64,000 bases of DNA from Przewalskia tangutica (lineage: Eukaryota > Streptophyta > Magnoliopsida > Solanales > Solanaceae): NCBI GenBank assembly GCA_029844215.1, contig CM056731.1, forward strand, positions 83,968,992 to 84,032,991, written 5' to 3'. Position 1 is the stretch's first letter, and the number at the start of each line of letters is the position of its first letter. Of the stretch, positions 11,301 to 22,792 are shown piece after piece. The position numbers were made by a program, and so were the translations under genes. Under the pieces are notes generated by a model that did not search any database, was not told where the DNA came from, and was given only the letters and a program-made list of their open reading frames with translations.

Positions 11301-12435
11301 CTGGTTATGGTAACGATTTTAGACCATTTGGTGTAAGATTTTCGGGTGTATATTTGGAACGATTTAGTGCGATTTAGTGCTAACTTTAGGTAAGGATTTC
11401 AGTGAGCTGGCTGGGTGTGCATGGGTAAGGAAAGGTCGCCGGATTCTCAGGCGAGAATCTCGGCAGGGGAAGGTGCGGCGATGGAGGTGTGGGTGCTGGT
11501 GCGGGTGCGGCGGACCTGCAAAATGGGTCCTAGGTTTTCTTATGATTTCTTTAGGTTTTAGGTGTGTGTTTTTGTATTTAGGAAGGAGATGGGCTGGACG
11601 AGAAATGTGCTGAGGGAAGATGGGCCGTGGGTTAGGGGTTTGGTTGGGTTGGGCGAAATGGGCTTCTTCTTTTATCTTGGTTTATTAATTTATTTTGTGT
11701 AGAATTTAGGTGTTAAGTTTTAATTAGTGGTAAATAAATTACTTAAATACAACCCTATATGTTTTATTAGCTTTAGTTTGGATTTTTATTATTACAATAA
11801 TAAATGCGGGCGTGCTATTTAATTAGTGCTTAATATTTTATAATGCGATAACGTTATTAAAATCTTATTTATTATGCGTATTTTGCGATGTTAAATTAAA
11901 AATTGAATGGAGTTTAGATTAAATTATTTAAATGCTAAATGCAGATATTATATTTAAGGAATGCTTAATGTTTTTATAAATGCGACGCTATTATTTAAAA
12001 TCTTATTTATTGTGCATTATTTATCATTATTTAAGTTAAAATTAAATTATCTTAATATGACTTTAGGTGCTTTATTATTTTTAGCTTGGGTTTAAATTAT
12101 TACAATAATTATAAAATTGATTTGCGTATTAATAAATGCGACTATGCTATTTGACACGACGTCATTGCTAAATTATTTATTTATTTACGTAGTTACTATT
12201 ATTAAAATTATTAAGAATTAATGGAAATAGAATAGGGCTTAAAATTGATAAATGCATGCGCGAGACCCAAAGTGCTTAATATTCTACGTAAGATGCGGTG
12301 TCATTATTAAATTGCTTATTTGTGCCTGCATTAATGTTTTATTGTTGCATTTTATTATTAAAAATTATTTTAAAAAAAACTAGTGTAATTTTATAGTTAA
12401 TGTTTGGGCGAGAGGGTCAAAATTGGGTGTCAACA
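8378..12435 (-). repeat. 5' LTR of element D, 4058 bp
   Basis: Complete LTR with TGTTGACACC at its minus-strand start (12435) and GGCGCGACA at its end (8378). It includes the block shared with the left LTR (10690-12435) and blocks shared with solo LTR F (29834-31623 and 59571-61365) and with fragment 12962-13520. A run of G lies at about 10620-10632. Open reading frames inside the LTR show no domain and are taken as chance. Confidence 0.9.
11168..11180 (-). promoter_or_regulatory. TATA-box-like motif in D 5' LTR
   Basis: The minus strand reads TATATAAATATAG, about 1.26 kb inside the LTR start. It is conserved in the left LTR at 1110-1122. It is the best visible candidate for the element promoter. 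Confidence 0.55.
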
Positions 12436-12961
12436 AGCCTTAGTGAATTCTGCCAGGCAATTAGGGTCGCGACACACGTTCCAAGGGCTGCGGCTCCTCC
12501 GTCGGATTTGTGCACCATGATTTTCCATCAACCCAGACCTCCGTTGTGACCGCTATGTTGTGTCTGTAAGTGTCCATTTATTTTTTGTCTTTACACATTG
12601 GGGACAATGTGTCAATCAAGTTTGGGGGGATCCTACTTTGTTTTGTGTTTAGTTTTGAGTCTTTTTGTTTGTTTTATGTGTTCGTGAGTCGGCCAAAATA
12701 TTTTTTTATGGATCAAGCATGATGTAGTTGCTAAAGACATTGAATGAATAAAGTGGGATAATGCAATGAAATTGAAAGCAAAAATCTGTGTGCTTAAGTT
12801 AGATATGCCAAAAATTCATGACATCTAATTATTTGGGGTATTTGTGCTTAGCCTATGTGTGTCAATTATGGAAAGAAAGGTTGAGAATGTCTAGAAAATC
12901 TGTTTGCTTGTTATTTGAGGCGAAATAGTTAAGATGTACATATTTAGATAAATGATTCAGG
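12436..12961 (+). mobile_element. Fragment of an Athila-like 3' untranslated region
   Basis: On the plus strand this carries ACACATTGGGGACAATGTG followed by AAGTTTGGGGGGATCC and, later, ATTTGAGGCGAAATAG. The same landmarks occur in reverse orientation in element G (about 20260-20600) and element H (about 56190-56560), in the region just before their polypurine tracts. Both ends are cut: by element D on the left and by an Ogre-like LTR end on the right. No gene is visible. Confidence 0.75.
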
Positions 12962-13520
12962 TGTCACGCCCTTTTTGACCGCGCCAAATTATAACTCCCG
13001 CTTAAGAAATGTTAGAAAATAAAATGCTAAAATAGGTGCTAAATGCTAAAGGGTACTAAATGCTAAAGGGTTCGCGGAGTCGCCATCTAATTAGTTTGGG
13101 TGAATTAGGACACCTAAATGTCGACTAGGTTAAAGTCAAATTTAACACAATTTTAATGATCTGCAAAACTAGTATGAGATTATGGATAAGGGTTCTTTAT
13201 TAATCTAGAATGAAGGGATTAGGCACTCTCTAAGATCCGCTAACTTGCGGTTGTCCTGACAAACCTAGGGTAAATTATTATGCTATAGAAAAGCATGTTT
13301 TCAAAGCATTTAAATGAAAAGGCATTAAAATCGTAAGATTTGTTTATAAAAGATAAGTTAATTTCATATGAAAGTATGCATTCTTATAGAAATATTTCGT
13401 TAAATGAAGTATATAGGATATTAAACAAAATCAGTTGTGATGCATTTATAAAATACAGCTATTATTTATTTTTTGCAAATGCTAGTAAAAGTATGATTCT
13501 AAAAATAATGAATGCAAATA
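12962..13520 (-). mobile_element. Truncated end of an Ogre-like LTR
   Basis: Begins with TGTCACGCC, the plus-strand left edge seen in solo LTR F (29834) and, with one change, in D (8378). It follows those copies through TTCGCGGAGTCGCCA, TTAGTTTGGGTGAATTAGG and GCAAATGCTAGTA. At about 13520 it stops abruptly against CACTA subterminal repeats. The missing part is not elsewhere in the window and may lie beyond the right edge. Confidence 0.8.
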
Positions 13521-14449
13521 GTGTACCAACGGATAATGTGGTCCTATACCTACGGAAACAAGTGGTGGGTAAAGTTATTAAATAGGTGTCATTAGCCGTT
13601 TGTATAGCTCCAAACTTTTGTCCAATGGATTGAAACTGTCGTAGGTATTGACTATTGCGTCAGCTAATTTGTCGTTGGTATAGAGAATCAAAGTTGATGG
13701 AACTAAACTTCCGTTGGTGTAGGTTTTATGACCTATACCAACGGTTGTTGGACCTTTACCTACGAATATCTGTCGTTGGTATATGGCAAATTTCTTGTAG
13801 TAAAACGAAAAAAAAGTTGCATTCGCTGTACCAAATCGCTAGGTTAACCCAACTCAATATCCTGAATTGGTTCATCAGTGGTTTTCTGAAAAAGCACAAG
13901 TAAGTCAACTAGCAAATAGATTCTTTCATATTATGAAAATATTTGAACTTTGGTTTCTTGTTTCGACTAATATTATATTGTATCAATTGTAGAAAGTAAG
14001 TAACATTATCAGACAAGATCGTGCTAAATATTTGCCTTTTGTAACTTATTTTCTTTTTTCAATAGGTTTCAGATTCTTCTAGTGTTCCCAACCAAATAAA
14101 TTCTCCAAGTCCATACACTGATGAAGATGGAAAAGAGGAATATTAGAAGCTGCTATTATTTTAAATAGGTTTTTGTTCTTCTACTGTATTGTGTGTTTTT
14201 GCTATCGTAGAAGTTGTTTTGGTGATTATTATAATTAACATTAAGTTTGTTAGTTTGATATGTTTGTAAGACTTGTAATTTTTAAATGTTTGTAAGACTT
14301 GATAGTTTGATAATATAATTGAAATTTTCTTTTATTTTGCTTTAAATTTTGTTTGGTGCATATAAAAAATATTCTCAAACTTTTATTATTAAAAAATATT
14401 TATTTCAGGCAAAAATATTATTTATAAAAGAAATCAGACCTATACCAAC

Positions 14450-16181
14450 GGATAATGTGGTCCTATACCTACGGAAACAAGTGGTGGGTAAAATTATTAA
14501 ATAGGTGTCATTAGCCGTTTGTATAACTCCAAACTTTTATCCAATAGATTGAAACTGCCGTAGGTATAGACTATTGCGACAACTATTTTGTCGTTGGTAT
14601 AGAGAATCAAAGTTGATGGAACTAAACTTCCGTTGGTGTAGGTTTTATGACCTATACCAACGGTTTTTGGACTTTTACCTACGGATTTTTGTCGTTGGTA
14701 TATGGCAAATTTCTTGTAGTAAAACGGAAGAAGAAGTTGCATTCGCTGTACCAGATCGCTAGGTTAACCCAACTCAATATCCTGAATTGGTTCATCGGTG
14801 GTTTTCTGAAAAAGCACAAGTAAGTCAACTTGAAAATAGATTCTTTCATATTATGAAAATATTTGAACTTTGGTTTCTTGTTTCGACTAATATTATATTG
14901 TATCAATTGTAGAAAGTAAGTAAAATTATCAGACAAAATCGTGCTAAATATTTACCTTTTGTAACTTAATTTCTTTTTTCAATAGGTTTCAGATTCTTCT
15001 AGTGTCCCCAACCAAATAAATTCTCCAAGTCCATACACTGATGAAGATGGAAGAGAGAAAGATTAGAAGTTTCTTTTAAGTTGTTTTGGTGGTTATTATA
15101 ATTAACATTATTTTGTTAGTTTGATATGTTTGTAAGACTTGTAATTTTTAAATGTTTGTAAGACTTGATAGTTTGATAATATAATTGAAATTTTCTTTTA
15201 TTTTGCTTTAAATTTTGTTTGGTGCATATAAAAAATATTCTCAAACTTTTATTATTAAAAAATATTTATTTCAGGCAAAAATATTATTTATAAAAGAAAT
15301 CAGACCTATACCAACGGATAATGTGGTCCTATACCTACGGAAACAAGTGGTGGGTAAAATTATTAAATAGGTGTCATTAGCCGTTTGTATAACTCCAAAC
15401 TTTTATCCAATAGATTGAAACTGCCGTAGGTATAGACTATTGCGACAACTATTTTGTCGTTGGTATAGAGAATCAAAGTTGATGGAACTAAACTTCCGTT
15501 GGTGTAGGTTTTATGACCTATACCAACGGTTTTTGGACTTTTACCTACGGATTTTTGTCGTTGGTATATGGCAAATTTCTTGTAGTAAAACGGAAGAAGA
15601 AGTTGCATTCGCTGTACCAGATCGCTAGGTTAACCCAACTCAATATCCTGAATTGGTTCATCGGTGGTTTTCTGAAAAAGCACAAGTAAGTCAACTTGAA
15701 AATAGATTCTTTCATATTATGAAAATATTTGAACTTTGGTTTCTTGTTTCGACTAATATTATATTGTATCAATTGTAGAAAGTAAGTAAAATTATCAGAC
15801 AAAATCGTGCTAAATATTTACCTTTTGTAACTTAATTTCTTTTTTCAATAGGTTTCAGATTCTTCTAGTGTCCCCAACCAAATAAATTCTCCAAGTCCAT
15901 ACACTGATGAAGATGGAAGAGAGAAAGATTAGAAGTTTCTTTTAAGTTGTTTTGGTGGTTATTATAATTAATATTATTTTGTTAGTTTGATATGTTTGTA
16001 AGACTTGTAATTTTTAAATGTTTGTAAGACTTGATAGTTTAATAATATAATTGAAATTTTCTTTTATTTTGCTTTAAATTTTGTTTGGTGCATATAAAAA
16101 ATATTCTCAAAATTTTATTATTAAAAAATATTTATTTGAGGCAAAAATATTATTTATAAAAGAAATCAGACCTATACCAAC
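14450..16181 (+). repeat. Two near-identical 866 bp array units
   Basis: The units at 14450-15315 and 15316-16181 carry the same 52 bp deletion and appear identical over their central parts, including every small open reading frame. They look like the product of one recent duplication inside the array. Confidence 0.85.
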
Positions 16182-17340
16182 GGATAATGTGGTCCTATAC
16201 CTACGGAAACAAGTGGTGGGTAAAGTTATTAAATAGGTGTCATTAGCCGTTTGTACAGCTCCAAATTGTTGTCCAATGGATTGAAACTGCCGTAGGTATA
16301 GGCTATTGCGACGGCTAATTTGTCGTTGGTATAGAGAATCAAAGTTGACGGAACTAAACTTCCGTTGGTGTAGGTTTTATGACCTATACCAACGGTTGTT
16401 GGACCTTTACCTACGGATTTCTGCCGTTGGTATATGACAAATTTCTTGTAGTAAAACGGAAGAAGAAGTTGCATTCGCTGTACCAGATCGCTAGGTTAAC
16501 CCAACTCAATATCCTGAATTGGTTCATCAGTGGTTTTTTGAAAAAGCACAAGTAAGCAACTTGAAAATAGGTTCTTTCATATTATGAAAATATTTGAACT
16601 TTGGTTTATTGTTTCGACTAATATTATATTGTATCAATTGTAGAAAGTAAGTAAAATTATCAGACAAAATCGTGCTAAATATTTGCCTTTTGTAACTTAT
16701 TTTCTTTTTTCAATAGGCTTCAGATTCTTCTAGTGTCCCCAACCAAATAAATTCTCCAAGTCCATACACTGATGAAGATGGAAGAGAGGAAGATTAGAAG
16801 TTGCTTTTATCTTAAATAGGGTTTTGCTCTTCTACTGTATTGTGTGTTTTTGCTATCGTAGAAGTTGTTTTGGTGGTTATTATAATTAACATTATTTTGT
16901 TAGTTTGATATGTTTGTAAGACTTGTAAGTTTTACATGTTTGTAAGACTTGTTAGTTTAATAATATAATTGAAATTTTCTTTTATTTTGCTTTAAATTTT
17001 GTTTGGTGCATATAAAAAATATTCTCAAACTTTTATTATTAAAAAATATTTATTTGACGCAAAAATATTATTTATAAAAGAAATCAGACCTAGACCAACG
17101 GATAATGTGGTCCTATACCTACGGAAACAAGTGGTAGGTAAAGTTATTAAATAGGTGTCATTAGCCGTTTGTATAGCTCCAAACTTTTGTCCAATGGATT
17201 GAAACTGCCGTAGGTATAGACTATTGCGACAACAAATTTGTCGTTGGTATAGAGAATCAAAGTTGACGGAACTAAACTTCCGTTGGTGTAGGTTTTATGA
17301 CTTATACCAACGGTTGTTGGACCTTTACCAACAGATTTCT

Positions 17341-17640
17341 GCCGTTGGTATAAATTTCTTGTAGTAAAACGGCTGAAGAAGTTGCATCCGCTGTACCAGA
17401 TCGTCGGGTTGACCCAACTAAATATCGTGAATTGGTTCACCATTGGTTTTCTGAAAAAGCACAAGTAAGCAACTTGAAAATAGGTTCTTTCATATTATGA
17501 AAATATTTGAACTTTGGTTTATTGTTTCGACTAATATTATATTGTATCAATTGTAGAAAGTAAGTAAAATTATCAGACAAAATCGTGCTAAATATTTGCC
17601 TTTTGTAACTTATTTTCTTTTTTCAATAGGCTTCAGATTC
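17341..17640 (+). pseudogene. Best preserved En/Spm (CACTA) transposase C-terminal exon remnant
   Basis: The plus strand at about 17366-17466 encodes PDRRVDPTKYRELVHHWF and then SEKAQ. A GTAAG donor follows, and an acceptor ending TTGTAG lies near 17554. The next exon reads KVSKIIRQNRAKYLPF. This pattern of an L-V-x-x-W-x-S-E-K-A-Q block followed by N-R-A-K is typical of the Ptta/En/Spm plant transposase family (Transposase_24). CACTA transposases cut and move elements with CACTA termini. Only the last exons are present. In most other units the same stretch has PDR followed by TAG and altered residues, so this copy is the least decayed. No full transposase is present in the window. Confidence 0.75.
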
Positions 17641-18214
17641 TTCTAGTGTCCCCAACCAAATAAATTCTCCAAGTCCATACACTGATGAAGATGGAAGAGA
17701 GGAAGATTAGAAGTTGCTTTTATCTTAAATAGGGTTTTGCTCTTCTATTGTATTGTGTGTTTTTGCTATCGTAGAAATTGTTTTGGTGGTTATTATAATT
17801 AACATTATTTTGTTAGTTTGATATGTTTGTAAGACTTGTAATTTTTAAATGTTTGTAAGACTTGTTAGTTTAATAATATAATTGAAATTTTCTTTTATTT
17901 TGCTTTAAATTTTGTTTGGTGCATATAAAAAATATTCTCAAAAATTTATTATTAAAAAATATTTATTTGACGCAAAAATATTATTTATAAAAGAAATCAG
18001 ACCTATACCAACGGATAATGTGGTCCTATACCTACGGAAACAAGTGGTGGGTAAAGTTATTAAATAGGTGTCATTAGCCGTTTGTATAGCTCCAAACTTT
18101 TGTCCAATGGATTGAAACTGCCGTAGGTATAGACTATTGCGTCAACTAATTTGTCGTTGGTATAGAGAATCAAAGTTGATGGAACTAAACTTCTGTTGGT
18201 GTAGGTTTTATGAC

Positions 18215-19443
18215 TGATGCGCGATTTTTATGCACACACTTACGCAAGTGCACGTGTCGTGTCAAGTAATATAGTCTTAGAAGACCGAGTTATCGTCCTC
18301 AGGGATTAGTGCTCAAGTATCAAATTCTATTCTTTGTTATCTATTTGGTGACCGATGATTGATTTGTTGTTTATGGCTCTAATTGTAAAAACTAATTAAA
18401 CTACGTTGTTTTACTTCAGTAATGTGGAAATAGGGCTTCCAAATCTCCTCAACTATGCGCTTAACTTACTTATTAATGCAATTAATGATGGTTCTTCTTC
18501 TATTTTGAGATAGCAGGTTAACTAAGCCGTTTTATACTCCTGTTAAGGTTATATAAACACTCAACCCCAGTACAACACCTTTCTACCTTTCGGTGATAAG
18601 ATTGACTCTAGAGGAGGATTAAGACCAAAAACCTATCAATACTACACATGTATCGGGGTACTTTCGTCCGCGATTTAACCTATGTTTATCCAACTACAGC
18701 ATATTCACAACCTCCCCTTTCGGATTTCGGTTAGAAATCATAAGAATTATGATAATTAATGATCAAGTAATTACCAAGCAATCAAAACATATATTGAATA
18801 AATCTCAACAATAAGAAGAAGAACAAAAAACATGCATTAATTCATAAAGAAAAGGTTCAAGTGAATTGACATGGAAAACCCTATATTAGAATTAGTTCCT
18901 AGCCATAGACATGACAAGAACTAATTCAATATCCAACATAAACTTGTAAAGAAAGTAAAACAAGAACAAGAAATTACTAAGATAAAGTCTTCAATCTTGA
19001 TCTCCAAAAGTGTGTGATTTGGCAAGAAGAGGAACCCTTCAATCTGGCCTAGGGTTCTATTTTTATAGCCTCCAAAACATGATGCAGGTTTTCCTTCAGG
19101 CCTGGCCCAGTATCCATTCGAAAATCTGATTTTTCCCGCTTCGGCGCCCTACAATGGCTGGCGCGGCCGGAATCTGCAACCCTCACGAAGATTAGGCGCA
19201 GTGGCCCAGCCCTGGCTGGAGGAGCGACGGCACATTACGTGCTCGTTCGCCACTTTCTCGCTTTTCGAGCTCTGGAACCTCCGTTTCTGCCCTTTTTTTG
19301 CTCCTTTTCCGCCAATAAGCCACTTTAAACCAATATGACTCAAAAGAAATAAAATCTATCCTAAGACGACACGTATTTATACAAAAATGGACAAAAGACT
19401 CACTAAAAACGACTCAAAAAGTGTATATAAAATACACCTATCA
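18215..19443 (-). repeat. 3' LTR of element G, 1229 bp
   Basis: Runs from TGATGCGCG to CACCTATCA on the plus strand. It pairs with 25313-26554; the AT-rich parts differ by a handful of substitutions. The GC-rich block at 19135-19250 is shorter than its partner (26230-26360), which has repeated GGCGCC motifs. Confidence 0.93.
19057..19068 (-). promoter_or_regulatory. TATA-box-like motif in G 3' LTR
   Basis: The minus strand reads CTATAAAAATAG. It is conserved in the 5' LTR at 26155-26166. Confidence 0.5.
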
Positions 19444-19460
19444 AATACCCCCAAACTTAA
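19444..19460 (-). other. Polypurine tract of element G
   Basis: The minus strand reads AAGTTTGGGGGTATT directly before the 3' LTR, the usual position and style in Athila-like elements. Element H has the same tract next to its 3' LTR at about 55390-55404. Confidence 0.75.
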
Positions 19461-20631
19461 ACTTTGCTCGCCCTCGAGCAAGATCAAAAAGAAAGAAATA
19501 AAGACACAAAGAGAAAGAAAAATAGAAGACTCAACGACTTTGATCACTTTGCTGCATTGGTGTTACTTAGAAAAATATGAAGGTTAGCAGAATAATATGC
19601 AGGAACATATAGCATGAATTTTTAGCATTCTAAACACATCAAGCTGGATATTTCGCAAACTCATTTTAATCATGCTTAATGGAAGTAAGAGTACTGAATT
19701 ATGCATGTCAATTTCAAAATCCTATGACATGTTTACTTGCTATTCTCCACTAATCATGGATATGCATATAAGAGATCTTCAGGACTTTTCAGGGTTGTAA
19801 TGTAGGCTTAGGCATGAGTAGGTAAAAATAGGCATTTAGGCTCATTTTATGTACCATAAGCTCTTTTGCTTTTCAATTCTTCCCTTTTCTTTTGATTTCC
19901 TTTCTTCACTTCATATCTATCTTTCCCCTATTTTGTTTTGAGAGAGTGAAGTGTCTTATGAATAACAAACACCCCCAAACTTAGGCTTTTGCCTATTTTT
20001 TTTTTATTGGGGTGCATCAAACTTGTTCACTCTTTTTGTCTCTTTTTTTACACTTTCTATTCCAACCATTTCACATTTTTACTTATGGCACAAGTGTGGA
20101 AATATAGGGTTTCAAAGAAAAAGTTTAATGTTTAGGCTCAACGGGGCTGACTAGGGATATTTTTAATGTCAGGGATAGGAAAAAGTGGTAAGAATTGGCT
20201 AACAAAGAAATGTCTGAGTCATCTCCCTAACATGCATATCCTAACTATTTCGCCTCAAATAGCAAGTAATCATACACATAGGTTTTAATCATTTAACAAT
20301 GCACAATTCAAGCAGAAACCCCAAATAGACAGATTTCATGAGTTTTTGGCATATCTAACCTAAGTGTTTAGATAGTTGCTTCTAATTCCATTACATTATT
20401 CAACCTTACTTCACTAGGTGTTTCTAGTAACTACAACATGCATGATCTTTGACAGAAAATTATGACTCAAACAAAAAAAAAATTATGACTCAAAAATACA
20501 CAAAACAATTCAAAAAGACTCGACAATATAAAAAATACTAAGACACCCCCCAAAACTTAAATCACACATTGTCCCCAATGTGTGCAAGACTCAAAGAAAA
20601 TAAAAGAAACAGGACAACTTACAGACTTGGT
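19461..20631 (-). other. 3' untranslated region of element G
   Basis: Non-coding, AT-rich. It contains ACACATTGTCCCCAATGTGT (about 20565), an inverted repeat that is also kept in element H (about 56532) and in the fragment at 12590. No gene is visible. Confidence 0.6.
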
Positions 20632-21780
20632 TTAAAGTGGTGGCGGTGGCGGTGGATAGTGCATTGACCAATGGTTGAACAAGGACCTCATCTCGATTCT
20701 GCAGTGCAATTTGTTGCCACGCCTTAATTCTTGTTGTCCTTGTATCACCATGTCAAAATCTGCATCATCCTTCTGCAGTTCGAGCAATTGCTCCATCATA
20801 GGCAAACCTTGGAGGTTACGATTACGAGGGTGGCTGATGGCTGCTTCCTGCCTCATACTGAGCCTCTGTCTCAGGCTCATCTTCATCCATGGCAGCCTCT
20901 GCTGCTGCTGGTGCTGATGGTGCTGCTGGTGTTGGTCTCCTTCGTGCTGCTGCTGGAGGGATTGGTTCTGGGAAGGAGTGCACTATCCCATATGACACAG
21001 GAAGTTGGTTTTTCTCGTATGTATCAGTGGGTAGGGTTGGGACCCCATGTATGGAGCATAAGCAGCTAATAAGTGAGCCATGTCCCAACCCACCTGTCGT
21101 TACCAACCTGCTGGTCTCTCTAATGTTTTGCACTATTTCCTTCCCAACGTCAATCGTCTTTCCTGACATGATTCCATATATCAGTTTTATTCTGTCTTCT
21201 GGCACTCTGGTGAAGTGCATTGATGGAATCAAGCGCACGGATTAAATACAACCGCCTGTTTTGTTGAGCCGACACCTACTCGATCCTCTTGCTCCATTTC
21301 GGCAATATCATACGGCCCGGGGTAGCTTCGTGCGCGACGGCGTCCAGCTTGATATTGTTGGTGCCTCTAGACCATGTTCTGAAATAGCTTCGGTCATCAC
21401 CTCTTTCTTCAACATCCGCTGTTTTCAATAGCAAATTCACCACTGCCGTCACGAGCACTTCCGATCCTCACAAAGCATCTATCCTCCACCCTTTCCGGAA
21501 AGTTAGCATAAAATTCTTTCACCATCACTGTGTTCATCGGTGCTATTCTTTCCGGGTTGACAAATCTCTTCCACCCCATCATCTCAATCATCGCCCGGAT
21601 AGGCTCATAGACATCTCCCTCCTCAAATGATTCCCTTTGATAATCCATTCCTCTTTCAGGGATTAAGGGCCTAGTACTAAGTTTTTGATATCTACTCTCC
21701 GCTGTTTGGCTGACAAACCTAGTATTATCATATTGAGGGGCTGAGGTGGATGTGGAAGCTCTTCTCTTTCTGGCAGACAT
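20632..21780 (-). pseudogene. ORF resembling putative plant transposon protein domain, broken
   Basis: A likely start (MSARKRRASTSTSAPQ) lies at 21780 on the minus strand. The protein then has KEFYANFPERVEDRCFVR near 21520-21470, a conserved landmark of the family annotated as putative plant transposon protein (PF20167-like, from memory). At least two frame changes follow, near 21450 and 21240. The frame at 21238-20822 continues with EDRIKLIYGIMSGKTIDVG and GGLGHGSLISCLCSIHGV, the matching C-terminal half. An alanine/proline-rich, acidic tail leads to a final helix-prone stretch and a histidine/proline-rich end. Its function is unknown. Such ORFs occur in plant genomes within Ty3-type elements, often in the place of env. 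Here it replaces pol as the second gene. Confidence 0.65.
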
Positions 21781-22792
21781 TTTTAGATGACTTTGGCAGC
21801 GTTTCCTTTGTATCAACAATATCACCCAACACTATCACTCAATCAATCAACAACTACAACATTTATCACCCTTACACTTCACTCAAGAAGCTCCTGCATA
21901 ACACCCCACACTCCCCTCGTATACTCTTCCTCGAAATCTCACACCCAACTTCAATACTCCCACAACCTTCACAGATACAACACCTCCTCAACTCTACTAC
22001 CTCCTCTGATTGTAGTGAAGCTTTCAAGAAAAGATAAAGGTTACCTTTGACGGTGTTCTTCAAGATTTTCTTGCTCCTAATGATGATTTGAGGCAATAGG
22101 ATGAGGGTTGTTGTTTAAGATGGTTAAGGGTTAAAGGAATTTAAGAACTTTGGTTGTGATTGGGTTTGGTTTATGGAAGATTTTTAGGTAGAAGGTGGAT
22201 TTTCGTGGGTTTTGTGGAGAGGAAGGATTTTGGTTTTGATTTGGAATGGGAAAAAATCGGATTTTTGGGCTATTTTAATTTTTGGGTTTCGCGGCTGGCC
22301 ATTCGCTAATGGCGCCACGGCCAAATTATGCGCTCTTACGAACTTTCTGCGCGTTCGGCCAAATGGGCGCGGCTCAGACTTCAAAATTTTTCTGGACTTT
22401 TGGCGCGGCACGCAAATGGGCGCGTACTGGATCTCTGCGACTTTACGATCTTTTGGCGCGGCCTCGCCGATTTTCTGGAAATTTTTCTTTTGGCTTATCT
22501 TCAGTTTTCGCCCTCCAAATTCTTGGCCCTGCACCTGTCGTCACAACACATAACAATACCTCCGTGAGACTGTTCTAAGTAAAAATTAACTGCATTAAAG
22601 TAAACAATTTAAAATACATTAGGTTGCCTCCCAAGTAGCGCTGTCTTTAACGTCTTTTAGCCGGACGCAAGTTCTTTAAATCAAGATGTGTGGGGTAGAT
22701 TAACCCCACAACTAATCCACTTTTTCAACATTTTCCTCTTTCTCCTTCTGTTTTTCTTCTTATAAATATTTTCAAGAGGAGGTTGATATCAC
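21781..22792 (-). other. Spacer between protease and second ORF in element G
   Basis: Holds the motif TTGGGAGGCAACC (minus strand, about 22625), known from the region after the coding block of Athila-type elements, and a GC-rich stretch at 22260-22480. The region where reverse transcriptase and integrase would lie is simply missing. The open frames at 22184-22580 show no domain. Confidence 0.55.

Larger units (their letters stand above)
633..12435 (-). mobile_element. Element D: Ogre/Tat-like LTR retrotransposon, gag-only, left end cut by window
   Basis: A Ty3/gypsy element read on the minus strand: 5' LTR at 8378-12435, primer-binding site at 8356-8373, gag at about 7510-5591, a long minisatellite-rich 3' region, then the partial 3' LTR ending at 2360. 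LTR termini are TGTTGACACC and GGCGCGACA. The gag sequence, the LTR length of about 4 kb and the tRNA-Arg-type primer site fit the Ogre/Tat lineage. Protease, reverse transcriptase, RNase H and integrase are absent from the 6 kb internal region, so this is a non-autonomous, gag-only form. Its left LTR leaves the window, so its TSD cannot be checked. Confidence 0.85.
13521..18214 (+). mobile_element. CACTA 3'-end tandem array, left segment (about 5.4 units)
   Basis: Head-to-tail units marked by GGATAATGTGGTCC at 13531, 14450, 15316, 16182, 17100 and 18013, giving periods of 919, 866, 866, 918 and 913 bp. Within a unit come subterminal repeats built from TATACCAACGG / CCGTTGGTATA and CCTACGG / CCGTAGG, then TTTCTTGTAGTA, whose reverse complement TACTACAAGAAA is one base from the usual plant CACTA terminus. 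Transposase exon remnants and an AT-rich 3' UTR follow. The 52 bp size difference is a deletion in the 3' UTR of two units. Element G interrupts the array at 18214. Confidence 0.85.

Noticed and set aside
10450..11613. Several 65-82 residue plus-strand ORFs in the D LTR
   Set aside because: They lie within LTR sequence, are not conserved in the other LTR copies, and show no domain.
14497..17464. Repeated 81-105 residue minus-strand proteins in each CACTA unit
   Set aside because: They are antisense to the subterminal repeats and transposase exon remnants and recur only because the DNA recurs.
22184..22580. Overlapping 79-116 residue ORFs on both strands in a GC-rich stretch of element G
   Set aside because: GC-rich composition lowers stop frequency. 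No motif is present, and the related stretch in H does not keep the frames.
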